Source: Methanoregula sp. UBA64 (GTDB lineage Archaea; Halobacteriota; Methanomicrobia; Methanomicrobiales; Methanospirillaceae). Taken from it: a DNA stretch of 64,000 nucleotides. A model generated the notes under the pieces. It was not told where the DNA came from. It was given only the letters and a program-made list of their open reading frames with translations, and did no database searches. A program made the translations under genes and the position numbers. Positions within the stretch are counted from its first letter, which is position 1. Every line of letters begins with the position of its first letter. The stretch spans positions 675,229-739,228 of the forward strand of contig NZ_DAQC01000001.1 in the NCBI RefSeq assembly GCF_002502735.1, written 5' to 3'. Positions 1 to 8,136 of the stretch are shown piece after piece.

Positions 1-1573
1 ATCTGTCATTCAGGAGAGGGTCAACTGTCAATATTGGATCTTTTATTGATGCGTTAATTGCAGTCCATCCATAGGCTGCGTTTGAAAGATCTTTGAGTTC
101 ATTTGTGGATAATCCAGTTCTTTGTTGGAGTAAGTCTATTAACGGTCTTGTTATACTGATATCAAAATCCAATTTACCATGTGAAGAAAATTTCCTTTCA
201 TAGTTTTGCAGGTCAATATCCATTCCTCTTTTATAGGAATTAAACAAGTTTTTCGCACCGGCCAATTCATCTGTTGTATCTGCTCGTGCATCTTTTTCAG
301 ATTTTATCTGTTTTTTAAGGGAGTCTAATACCTTTTTATCAGATTTTGATTGCTCATCAATGGGTTTTTTCATTATTGCCAGAGAGGGTTCATCTGGGAA
401 ACTCCGTTTTCTCTTGAGTCTATCGTTCGCTTTTTTTATTTCTTGTTCGGCATCATCGAGTTTTCCTTGTTCGGCTAATTTTTGGGCCTTTTCCACATAT
501 TTTGTGACCACTGTTTCGGATTGGTATCTGTTTTGCGCACCTAATTTTCCAATATATGCCCCGACTTCCCTTAAAAAATCCTCAAGGTTATCTGCAGATT
601 CAAAATTATTGCGTGGGGCATTTTCACGGAAGTTTTTAGAGACAATATGAATTTCCCCAACTTGCCATTTATTATAGGACGTTTTACATTGTTTTACCAC
701 AAATGATGTATTCCCAATAGTGAAACCTTTCTTTTTAAAGATGACCCCCCCAATCTCATCAGAAATTAATTGATTATTTTTAGTCGTAACAAACCATGCA
801 ACAGCAATTTCTTCCCCATTTAGGACAAATTTGTGTTTAATGATTTCATCGAATGATGATATCGCCTTACGTGGAGGTCTAAAAATTTTCTCATTTTGAA
901 ACATTATCTCTGTTTTTTGGAGCTCAACTCCATTTTTCTTCAGATAATTATTAATTTCCTTCCCCTCCATGAAATTAGGATTAAAGGGTGCAGGAATATT
1001 ATCCTCTAGATATCTTTGAATATCGTCTTTGGTGAAAACAGTTCTTAATTGGGGCAATATTCTCTCTAAGCGAATTATCGTATAGTGATCATTTGCTAAT
1101 GATTCTTCGCGTCCCAACATCAATGTTTTAATTTCGCCGGTAACAGCGGATAACACTTCAAAAACATCTTTGTTTTTATCCATCTCTTCAAGAAGTTTAT
1201 CACAATTAATTTCAATAAGGTACTTTTCACTGCCCTTAGCTTTTGTGATAATTGCCATCCGTTTACAAACAGATATACCACTCCATATTCCTATACCTCT
1301 CCACCCAACATCATCCTCCGTTTTTGATGACCAACCTAGGCGTAATGCATCCCTTAACTCCTCTTTTGTCATCCCTTTTGCGTCATCTTTAATGACGAGA
1401 TTTTCAATCCCGTTTTCCAAATAAATCTCAATTTTGTCTGCTTTACAATCAATGCCATTCTGCACATATTCTCTGATACAATTAAGATTGCCATCGTAAA
1501 GTCCGCGAGTTATCGATTCCAACAAACGAACGCCAATGTCACCAGGTTCGAATTTCAAAAGGTCCCACTCCAC
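1..1573 (-). CDS. HSP90/GHKL-fold ATPase, partial (C-terminus beyond window)
   Basis: About 524 codons are open on the minus strand, running off the left edge, so the C-terminus is missing. The N-terminus shows the HSP90/GHKL ATP-binding motifs: N-box REYVQNGID (E35, N39, D42), a DDAKGM loop (63-68) in place of the usual DxGxGM, and GWRGIG (90-95). A charged, coiled-coil-like stretch rich in Lys, Glu and Asp lies near residues 340-440. Start: GTG at 1573 has an in-frame stop two codons upstream; TTG at 1558, preceded by GGAG, is an equally possible start. Base composition is strikingly AT-rich compared with everything to the right, suggesting horizontal acquisition. Proteins of this type occur as stand-alone HSP90/MORC-like ATPases and in defence islands; the specific role is unknown. 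The domain call is fairly secure, function is not. Confidence 0.75.
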   Translation of the reverse strand, partial: MEWDLLKFEPGDIGVRLLESITRGLYDGNLNCIREYVQNGIDCKADKIEIYLENGIENLVIKDDAKGMTKEELRDALRLGWSSKTEDDVGWRGIGIWSGISVCKRMAIITKAKGSEKYLIEINCDKLLEEMDKNKDVFEVLSAVTGEIKTLMLGREESLANDHYTIIRLERILPQLRTVFTKDDIQRYLEDNIPAPFNPNFMEGKEINNYLKKNGVELQKTEIMFQNEKIFRPPRKAISSFDEIIKHKFVLNGEEIAVAWFVTTKNNQLISDEIGGVIFKKKGFTIGNTSFVVKQCKTSYNKWQVGEIHIVSKNFRENAPRNNFESADNLEDFLREVGAYIGKLGAQNRYQSETVVTKYVEKAQKLAEQGKLDDAEQEIKKANDRLKRKRSFPDEPSLAIMKKPIDEQSKSDKKVLDSLKKQIKSEKDARADTTDELAGAKNLFNSYKRGMDIDLQNYERKFSSHGKLDFDISITRPLIDLLQQRTGLSTNELKDLSNAAYGWTAINASIKDPILTVDPLLNDR

Positions 1574-2029
1574 TAATTATACTGAGTTAACAATCTTTGT
1601 TACAATAATGCTTGTGTTTTATTACTTACGTATAATCTGACAGGTATAATTTTTTTTATTCATAAATCACCATTTTTCTCGTATCCGGACATTTTGAAGT
1701 TATAATTTGGGATTTATGCGGTACAAATCTTTTCAAAAGAATTTATGACGCCACTCCACATAACCAAAGCGTCTAGATACGGGCCTCTGTTAAGGTTCGG
1801 TAAATGCATTTCTGTCATCAGCGATACCTCCCCCTCCTCGCTTCGGCTCGGAGTCGCTCGGGCGCCTCGTCGGGCCCTCGCTGGGCAAGTGAGAGGAAAG
1901 GGGTTTTAGGATCAAGGTAAGTGCGTAGCGCAAAACCCGACGAGGCGTTTTGCGCGTAGGGCATCGTTTATTTTCCGGATCAAACGGCCAGCCACACTTT
2001 TCTTTGAAAGTCCCGGTTGCGAGCTGGCA
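1574..2029. other. Gene-free spacer with inverted repeats
   Basis: No credible coding region is visible. The left half is AT-rich like the adjacent ATPase gene, and from about 1800 the composition turns GC-rich. At 1863-1874 CGCCTCGTCGGG is repeated inverted at 1936-1947, and the second copy sits inside a perfect hairpin, GCGCAAAAC (1928-1936) and GTTTTGCGC (1947-1955) with a 10-nt loop. The composition break may mark the edge of an acquired segment. Confidence 0.6.
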
Positions 2030-2560
2030 ATTTCAAAAAAAGATCGATCGCGGTGCTGAGGTTTCCGGAAAATCTTCAGATCAGTTGCTGAGCTTTCCGG
2101 AAAAAGTCCGGGCCCGGACCTGAGCTTTCTAAAAAATCTTCAGATCGGTTGGTGCGGTTTTCAAAAAAAGTGCGGGGCGGGAGGTGGCGATTACAAAAAA
2201 AGAGCGGATCGGTTGCTGAGAATTATAAAAAAAGAACGGCACCACCCCCTCTTTTGCCCAACCCACGAATAATCATCAAATTCTTCGACGGAGACATATC
2301 GGAACAGGCATCTGTACATAAAAAAAGTCCGGCCATGGTGCTGAGCTTTACAAAAAAAGGTCAGGTCCCGGGTTGAGGTTTTCAAAAAAACAGCGGATCG
2401 GTTGCTGAGGATTTTAAAAAAAGTTCAGGTCCCGGGCTGAGCTTTTAAAAAAAAGAGCAGATCGGTTGCTGAGGATTCTAAAAAAAGGTCAGGTCCGGTG
2501 CTGAGCTTTGCAAAAAAAGAGCGGATCCGTTGCTGATGTTTTCAAAAAAATGTCCGGACC
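2030..2560. repeat. 32-bp tandem repeat array with phased A-tracts
   Basis: Runs of about seven A begin at 2163, 2195, 2227, 2320, 2352, 2384, 2416, 2447, 2480, 2512 and 2544, that is every 32 bp, with less perfect units back to 2035 and a gap of three periods (2234-2319) where the units are degraded. Two unit types alternate in the right part: one reading GCGGATCGGTTGCTGAG after the A-tract and one reading GTCAGGTCCCGGGCTGAG, giving a 64-bp higher-order period. There are no unique spacers, so it is not a CRISPR array. A-tracts spaced by about three helical turns should curve the DNA. On the minus strand each unit is GC-rich sequence followed by T7, like a chain of archaeal terminators. Confidence 0.85.
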
Positions 2561-2569
2561 GCAACCCGG

Positions 2570-3115
2570 CACCTTCCAAAAATTCCCGGCCCTGACCCCC
2601 CATCCCCCACCAACGTTCCCAGATCCTCAAGCCCCCACCCCCTCCACCCTCAGCGAGAGGGGGGACTACCCCCCCACACTTCCACTAATCGGGGCACAGT
2701 TTCCCGTGGAACTCCGACGTGAACCCGTACGCAGGGAAAAACCGGGAAGGGGGGGTAGTCCCCCCACCCGGACAGTTCGGGACCCCCCCTCCCCCCGCCA
2801 ATGTTCCCTGAGCCTCACGACCCCTCCCCCCTCCTCCCTCAGCATGAGGGGGGACTACCCCCCGGTTCCGGCACCGGAATGTGTGCTTCTGTGGGAGCCT
2901 TTCGTCGGACGAGGGGGGTGCCCCCTCCGTACCCTGATGGAGGTGGGGGTGGCCGATCGTACGAGTGGGAGGGGGTCACCCCTCTCCCATGTGCCCGGCC
3001 GGGCGGGGTGTCCCCTCCAAAATTATTGCCCACCCCCACCCTCCGGTTTTCTTTTTCCTCAAAACCGGCCCCATCCCTCAGGGTTTGTTCCGAAGAGGGG
3101 ACTACCTCCCACTAA
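2570..3115. repeat. G-run/C-run hairpin repeats, copy 1
   Basis: This stretch is full of G5-G7 and C5-C7 runs arranged as short hairpins with an ACTA loop: G6-ACTA-C7 at 2659-2675, the same motif inverted (G7-TAGT-C6) at 2749-2765, G6-ACTA-C6 at 2848-2863 and G4-ACTA at 3097. The same motif recurs near 59529 and 59754. Open frames across it are low-complexity Pro/Gly/Arg translations and not believable genes. The density of G-runs on both strands could allow quadruplex formation. Confidence 0.7.
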
Positions 3116-3220
3116 AAAAAAGATCCGTGTTGCATCACGGCAGCGTCATTCCGGTACGGCAAGGGCACCGGGTTTTATCGCGATCCGGCCCTTCCGGGTC
3201 CCGGGCAGACCTTCCCGGCC

Positions 3221-4339
3221 TCAGGAGCACGCTTCATCGATCTTCCGCAGCGGATCCATCTGGACCTCGTGCGGCAGCCGGGCCAGGGAAATCGCGCCCA
3301 GCGCCCCGATAACGCCCCGGCCCCCGTACAGGACAATGCCCGCCTTCCCCGCCATTGCTTCGGCAAAGCTCCGGTCCACCACCGTTTCACGCACACGCTG
3401 CCCGAACTCCCGGAGCAGGGGAGGGATTGTCATCCCCCGGTACAGGGCAATCCCCCATTCCGGGGAGAGAGCCTCGTTCTCCACAAACTCCCGGGCCTTT
3501 GCCATCACGTGATCGATCCGGGACGGCGGCACGGCAAGCTCGATGTAGCTCGCGGAATTCCCGGCGGTCTTCTCGGGGATGTTCTCAAAGAGCATCACGA
3601 CATGGTGGCTGATGGGCAGCACCCCTTTCTCCGCAACCAGCCGGGTCAGGAGGGCAAGAGCAAGGGCAAACGTGGCGCCCCCTTCCTCAGTATCCGTATC
3701 GTCGACACCGATCGTCAGGTGCGCAAGGGCCCGGGTGCAGACGAGCCCTTCCACAATACCTTCGCGGACACCGGGCCGGACATTGAGAACGCCGTCCGCC
3801 CGGGACATCATGTCGGTCAGCGAGTACGCCGGTCCCCCGATACAGCGGATCCGCTGGACAATGCGGTCGCCCTCAAGGGAAATACCGGCGACCCCCACCG
3901 CCGCCCGGGGAGACAACCCGATCTCGATCTCGGCGTTCCCGGTCCGGGCGCACTCGCGCAACAGCGTCCCGTCGCGGTGGACGCTCGTAAGCACCCCGCC
4001 GGCCCGGGCATGGTGGAACCCGCAGAACGATGCGCAGGCCCCGCTCAGGCACTCGTGGAAGATCTCGACCCGCTCCCCGTCGGTTGTCGTAAAGATCCGC
4101 CGGCAGGTACTCTGCGGCACGGCAGAGATTGCGGCATACCGTGCAGCAGCCCGCCCGGACTTCTCCCTGCGGACAATAACGCAGCCCTCCCGGACCAGGC
4201 GGCTAATCCAGTCCTGCGCCGTGCTCCGCGGGATGCCGGCGGCTTTCTGGATATCGGTAACGGTAAAAAAGCCGGCGTCCTGCGTGAACTGGCGCATCAG
4301 GCGCAGGTATTCACGCCGGTGTTCAAGCACGCCTGCCAT
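3221..4339 (-). CDS. HTH protein with TiaS-like DDT domain
   Basis: 372 residues. Residues 25-60 form a winged-helix/HTH segment (TVTDIQKAAGIPRSTAQDW). A Cys/His cluster (H95, C97, C102, C106, H109, H110) may bind metal. The C-terminal half carries GVDDTDTEEGG at 211-221, the signature of the TiaS-like (tRNA-Ile2 agmatinylcytidine synthase) nucleotide-binding fold, also seen, from memory, in the methanogenesis marker 11 family. It overlaps the end of homoserine dehydrogenase by 17 bp and is the last gene of that leftward operon. It lacks the OB-fold and zinc ribbon arrangement of full TiaS, so it is not called as that enzyme. A regulator or an RNA/nucleotide-acting enzyme are both possible. 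Confidence 0.6.
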   Translation of the reverse strand: MAGVLEHRREYLRLMRQFTQDAGFFTVTDIQKAAGIPRSTAQDWISRLVREGCVIVRREKSGRAAARYAAISAVPQSTCRRIFTTTDGERVEIFHECLSGACASFCGFHHARAGGVLTSVHRDGTLLRECARTGNAEIEIGLSPRAAVGVAGISLEGDRIVQRIRCIGGPAYSLTDMMSRADGVLNVRPGVREGIVEGLVCTRALAHLTIGVDDTDTEEGGATFALALALLTRLVAEKGVLPISHHVVMLFENIPEKTAGNSASYIELAVPPSRIDHVMAKAREFVENEALSPEWGIALYRGMTIPPLLREFGQRVRETVVDRSFAEAMAGKAGIVLYGGRGVIGALGAISLARLPHEVQMDPLRKIDEACS

Positions 4340-5309
4340 AATGGTCGCGGATGTAGAGGATGTCCCCGATAATTGCGCTTGCAGTCTCGACCGATCCGGC
4401 CCCTTTCCCGATCAGCGTGATCTCCTTTGCCATATCGGTTTCGAGCGTAAGGGCATTTAAGGAGCCTTCGACAACGAGCGGATGATCCTTTCCAATCATC
4501 CGGGGAGAGACCCGGAAGATCTTTTTACCCGGGATCGCCTCGGCAATCAGCCGGATCGTGCAGTCCCCGTCCTCGGCAAGCCGCAGGGCATCCGGCGTGA
4601 GCAGGTCGATTCCCGTCACATCGATATCGGAAAGTTTCGTCCCGCTGCCCCAGATCGTGTTTGCCAGGATCACCAGCTTGATCGCCGCATCGATCCCTTT
4701 CACATCGTAGGTCGGGTCTGCCTCGGCATACCCCATCTCCCGGGCTTCCATGAGCGCCTGCTCGTAGGTGAGTCCCTCTGCTGCCATCCTCGTTAAGATA
4801 TAGTTGCAGGTCCCGTTGAGCACGCCCCGGACGGCGATGATCTCGTTCCCGCACAGCCCGTCTTCGAGCACATGCATGATCGGGATTGCCCCGCCGACCG
4901 TTGCCTCGTACCGCAGCGCCACGCCGTTCTTTTTGGCAAGGTCCGAGAGTTCGCGGTACGCAAGGGCAATGGGCCCCTTGTTCGAGGTCACGACATGCTT
5001 CTTCCGGGCAAGGGCTGCCCGGATATACCCGAGCGCCGGCTCGCCGGTAAGGGCATTGGTGGGCGTTACTTCGATCAGGACATCGTAATCGGCTTTTTTT
5101 ACGATCTCTTCAGCGGAGACGGCCGGATCGCCGCAGGCTCCGGTCTTCTGTTTGGTTTCGAGCACTGCGGCAACATCGATTCCCGCATTGCAGATAAGCC
5201 CGCTTTTGGAATCCGCGATTCCCGTGACCGAGATCCCGAGGTCCTTATGGGCAATCATTTCCGCAATACCGCGTCCCACGGACCCAAGGCCGATCAGCGC
5301 TGCCTTCAT
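4323..5309 (-). CDS. hom: Homoserine dehydrogenase
   Basis: 328 residues, the usual length for the archaeal enzyme without a C-terminal ACT domain. It reduces aspartate semialdehyde to homoserine with NAD(P)H, the branch point to threonine and methionine. N-terminal Rossmann motif GLGSVGRG (7-14); the conserved NGTCNYILT and EADPTYDVKGIDAAIK segments contain the catalytic Asp and Lys. The start codon overlaps the stop of the upstream ACT-domain gene (ATGA), so translation is probably coupled, and the ACT protein plausibly gives the allosteric control that fused ACT domains give in bacteria. Confident call. Confidence 0.95.
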   Translation of the reverse strand: MKAALIGLGSVGRGIAEMIAHKDLGISVTGIADSKSGLICNAGIDVAAVLETKQKTGACGDPAVSAEEIVKKADYDVLIEVTPTNALTGEPALGYIRAALARKKHVVTSNKGPIALAYRELSDLAKKNGVALRYEATVGGAIPIMHVLEDGLCGNEIIAVRGVLNGTCNYILTRMAAEGLTYEQALMEAREMGYAEADPTYDVKGIDAAIKLVILANTIWGSGTKLSDIDVTGIDLLTPDALRLAEDGDCTIRLIAEAIPGKKIFRVSPRMIGKDHPLVVEGSLNALTLETDMAKEITLIGKGAGSVETASAIIGDILYIRDHYGRRA

Positions 5310-5809
5310 GCGGTCTCCTCCAGGGGTTCGATTAAAAGAAGCGACTTCTCCCCCGCAACCCTGCGGAGAACCGCAACCGCAGAGTCCATGTCTTTGCGGT
5401 TCGTGGCCTTGATCGTGACCCGTGATGTTGAACGTTCGTTGATGGCGGGCATGCTCATCGAGATCTCGCAGACCTCGGCAAATCCCGTGGAATCGATCCG
5501 GTCTACCGTATCGGACAGGTCCGTGTGCATCAGGTGGCCGATCAGGATCACGGTGCGCTTGTAGAGCAGGCGTTCCTTTCCGATCCGCTGGATGTGGACG
5601 CCCTGCTCCTTCAGGAGAGCCACGAGCCGGTCGAGGCGGCCCTCGGGAAGGGCAAGCACGATCTGCACGTTTAAGGTATGACTGGTGGGATCCGGGTCGC
5701 GGTGGTGGATGACCGCAATGATGTTTCCCCCGACATCCGAGATCGGTTTGAGGGCTGCGACCAGCTGTCCGGGAGAATCCTTCATCTCAAGCTTCATGGA
5801 GACCTGCAC
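5306..5809 (-). CDS. ACT-domain regulatory protein
   Basis: 167 residues with two ACT-like beta-alpha-beta modules, about 3-78 (beginning MKLEMKDSPGQLVAAL, then VGGNIIAVIHHRDPD) and 90-165. ACT domains bind amino acids and control biosynthetic enzymes. The 4-bp overlap with homoserine dehydrogenase indicates a co-translated regulatory partner, probably sensing threonine or methionine (inference). No catalytic domain is present. Confidence 0.85.
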   Translation of the reverse strand: MQVSMKLEMKDSPGQLVAALKPISDVGGNIIAVIHHRDPDPTSHTLNVQIVLALPEGRLDRLVALLKEQGVHIQRIGKERLLYKRTVILIGHLMHTDLSDTVDRIDSTGFAEVCEISMSMPAINERSTSRVTIKATNRKDMDSAVAVLRRVAGEKSLLLIEPLEETA

Positions 5810-5887
5810 GGGTTACCACCTTCGTAACAAAGAATGGGGTTGCCGAAAAAGAAAAGGCTTGTTCTTTTTGGTCGTCAGGCACCGGGT

Positions 5888-6700
5888 TTATAATTTCCGG
5901 AGTTTTTCGTCGACCTTTTCAAAGAAATTGCGGTAGGCATCGACAAAGAGGGCCGGCTGGTCGGACCGTTTTACCGCAAGCGTTGCCATGCACCCCAGCT
6001 CTACGGTCTTCTGACCGTCGATCACCAGTTTGGCCGGTTTCGAGCTCTCAAGCCGGATCTCTAAGCGGCGGTCGCTGCCGATAAAGTGCGGGCGGGAGGA
6101 AAGCATGTACGGGGCGAGCGGGACTACCAGGTAGCCTTCCATGCGGGGGTCGACAATCGGGCCCCCGGCGCTCATGGCATACGCGGTCGAGCCGGTAGGC
6201 GTGCTCACCAGGAGGCCGTCCGAGCGGAACTGTTCGGAGACCCTGCCGTCAATGACGATCGAGAACCGGAGCATCTTTGCCGGGCGGGTCGTGACAATGA
6301 GCGCCTCGTTTAAGGCCTCGCCGAGCGGCTGGTCGTTCATAAACAGCGAGAGCCGCATCCGCTTCTCGACCTCAAAGCCGGAGACCAGCGTCCGGATAAA
6401 CTCCCATGCCTCGTCCGGTTCGAGATCGGCAAGGAACCCCACCTCACCGTGGTTGACCCCGATGATCGGGATCTGCGGGTTCATCTGCTGGACAGTGCGG
6501 AGGATCGTGCCGTCGCCGCCGATAACCACGGCAACATCCGCCACGACACTGCTGTACGGGACACCGGGTTCGCCCAGGCAGGCGGCCGTGTCCTGCTCGA
6601 CAAGTACTTCTACCCCTTTCTTTACGAGGGCCTTATGGATCTGCCGTGCGCAGGACAGGGCGCCGGGCAGGTCGATCCGTGAGACTAACAGACACTTCAT
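5888..6700 (-). CDS. nadK: NAD+ kinase
   Basis: 270 residues, phosphorylating NAD+ to NADP+ with ATP or polyphosphate. The signature GGDGT occurs near residues 61-65, followed by the substrate-binding NHGEVGFL and the TPTGSTAYAMSAGGP glycine-rich segment typical of the family. It lies 6 bp downstream of the inositol monophosphatase/FBPase gene. In Methanocaldococcus MJ0917 the two activities are fused in one polypeptide, so here the same pair is encoded as neighbours. Confident call. Confidence 0.93.
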   Translation of the reverse strand: MKCLLVSRIDLPGALSCARQIHKALVKKGVEVLVEQDTAACLGEPGVPYSSVVADVAVVIGGDGTILRTVQQMNPQIPIIGVNHGEVGFLADLEPDEAWEFIRTLVSGFEVEKRMRLSLFMNDQPLGEALNEALIVTTRPAKMLRFSIVIDGRVSEQFRSDGLLVSTPTGSTAYAMSAGGPIVDPRMEGYLVVPLAPYMLSSRPHFIGSDRRLEIRLESSKPAKLVIDGQKTVELGCMATLAVKRSDQPALFVDAYRNFFEKVDEKLRKL

Positions 6701-6706
6701 CGGAGA

Positions 6707-7483
6707 TCACCGTAAATACTCGATAACCTTGTGGTGGAGCACGCCGTTTGTCGCAACAAGGCACCGGCCCACGGTCACTTCGTCAGGGAAACTGATGGGG
6801 GCGCCGTCGAGATCGGTCACTGAACCCCCGGCTTCGGTACAGATCAGCATCCCCGCCGCTGCATCGGTTACCCGCAGCGTACCCCGCAGATCGACAAATC
6901 CGTCGATCCGCCCGGCCCCGATATAGGAGAGTTCGAGTGCCGATGCCCCGAGCAGGCGCCAGCGCCGGATCTTGTGGCCGAGCTGCATCATCCGGGTAGG
7001 ATCGAATTTCCTGCCGTACACGCTCATTGCCGCCTGGTCGAGGCGGGAGGTTGACGACACATGGATCGTTTTCCCGTTGCACCGTGCATACTTGCCCCGA
7101 ATTGCCGTAAAGGTCTCTGCCGTTGCAAGATCCTGCACGAACGCCTGCTGGACCACGCCGTCCTTTGCCCATGCAAGGGAGAGGGCATAGAACGGGATCC
7201 CGGCAACGGCATTGTAGGTCCCGTCCACAGGGTCGAGGAAGATCGTCCCTTCCCCGCCTTCAACGGGCACCTTGCCTGCCTCCTCGCTGATCAACAGCGA
7301 ACACAGTGCGTGTTCCCGGACATACTCAAGCACGCAGTCTTCCGCCACCTGGTCGATCTTCTCGGTGGGGGTGCGGTCGGCCCCCATGTGGAGCACCTTT
7401 CCGCCTTCCGGCGATCCTACCAGCGGGCGGACATTCTCGCGGACAAGGCATGCAATTTCTTTACAGGCAGAAAGGAAGGCCAT
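6707..7483 (-). CDS. Inositol-1-monophosphatase / fructose-1,6-bisphosphatase family (possible NADP phosphatase)
   Basis: 258 residues of the lithium-sensitive sugar phosphatase family. Metal-binding motifs are visible: SEEAG, LDPVDGTYN and, near the C-terminus, DAAAGMLICTEAGG. In archaea such enzymes dephosphorylate inositol-1-phosphate and fructose-1,6-bisphosphate and, when partnered with NAD kinase, NADP. A TATA-like ATAAATAC is present on the minus strand at about 7516-7525, giving a short leader. The adjacency to nadK suggests joint control of the NAD/NADP ratio (inference). Confidence 0.88.
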   Translation of the reverse strand: MAFLSACKEIACLVRENVRPLVGSPEGGKVLHMGADRTPTEKIDQVAEDCVLEYVREHALCSLLISEEAGKVPVEGGEGTIFLDPVDGTYNAVAGIPFYALSLAWAKDGVVQQAFVQDLATAETFTAIRGKYARCNGKTIHVSSTSRLDQAAMSVYGRKFDPTRMMQLGHKIRRWRLLGASALELSYIGAGRIDGFVDLRGTLRVTDAAAGMLICTEAGGSVTDLDGAPISFPDEVTVGRCLVATNGVLHHKVIEYLR

Positions 7484-7588
7484 AGTGATAAAAACCTCTA
7501 AATGCAGTCAGCGTTGTATTTATGTAAGGCAATAAAGATAAATTACTTCTGCGCTTAGGATATGGTTACGTTTTAGGATGTGAAGGTA

Positions 7589-7966
7589 ATGAAGGAACAA
7601 ACAGAAATCGGAAAGATAAAGGAAGGACGGTATATTGTCATCGAAGATGAACCCTGCAAGGTAGTCGGCCTTGCCACCTCCAAGCCCGGGAAACACGGCG
7701 CGGCAAAGGCACGGATCGACGCAGTCGGCATCTTTGATGGTGTCAAGCGGTCCATTGTATCGCCGGTCTCCACTAAAACCTACGTCCCCGTTGTCGAGAG
7801 GAAGAGCGGCCAGGTCATCTCCATTGCCGGCGATATGGCACAACTCATGGACATGAAAGACTACTCCAACTTCGAGATTGCCATCCCCGATGATAAGAAG
7901 GGCACCCTTGAGATTGGAAAAGAGATCATGTATATCGAGTCCATGGGTAAAAGGAAACTCGATTAA
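7589..7966 (+). CDS. eif5A: Translation initiation factor 5A (aIF5A)
   Basis: 125 residues from ATG 7589 (MKEQTEIGKIKEG), which matches the usual family N-terminus; GTG 7580 in frame would add three residues. The hypusination loop SKPGKHGAAKAR is complete, with the modified lysine expected at K35, so deoxyhypusine modification should occur. Two domains: an SH3-like N-terminal barrel and a C-terminal OB fold. It binds the ribosome and relieves stalling at difficult motifs. Monocistronic, divergent from the phosphatase gene. Confidence 0.97.
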   Translation: MKEQTEIGKIKEGRYIVIEDEPCKVVGLATSKPGKHGAAKARIDAVGIFDGVKRSIVSPVSTKTYVPVVERKSGQVISIAGDMAQLMDMKDYSNFEIAIPDDKKGTLEIGKEIMYIESMGKRKLD

Positions 7967-8136
7967 ATAATCTTTATATCTCAAAAAAATACCTTTTATC
8001 GGTTGTAATTTTGTTGTTTTAGAAAAACAGATACATTCTTGCAGGATTTTTTATTATCCTGACGGGGTTTTTTCTGGTATTACCGGATTGATCTTTTGGT
8101 AATTCCTTTCCTCATTTGATGCGTCAGGCAGGTTCC
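7967..8136. terminator. T-rich terminator region after aIF5A
   Basis: Repeated T-runs (TTTTTTATT at about 8048 and TTTTTT at about 8067) with GC-rich interruptions lie between aIF5A and a converging gene. This fits archaeal oligo-T termination; no gene is seen. Confidence 0.45.

Noticed and set aside
2030..2560. CRISPR array
   Set aside because: The period is CRISPR-like in length, but every unit resembles the next and there are no variable spacers; no cas gene is present.
2508..3512. Long rightward reading frame across the G/C repeats
   Set aside because: The translation is Pro/Gly/Arg low complexity and results from G and C runs; it also overlaps the real gene at 3221-4339.
3269..4372. 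Rightward 367-codon frame opposite the HTH/TiaS-like gene
   Set aside because: Antisense shadow; Arg/Pro-rich with no motifs.
7520..7984. Leftward frame opposite aIF5A
   Set aside because: aIF5A is unmistakable on the other strand.
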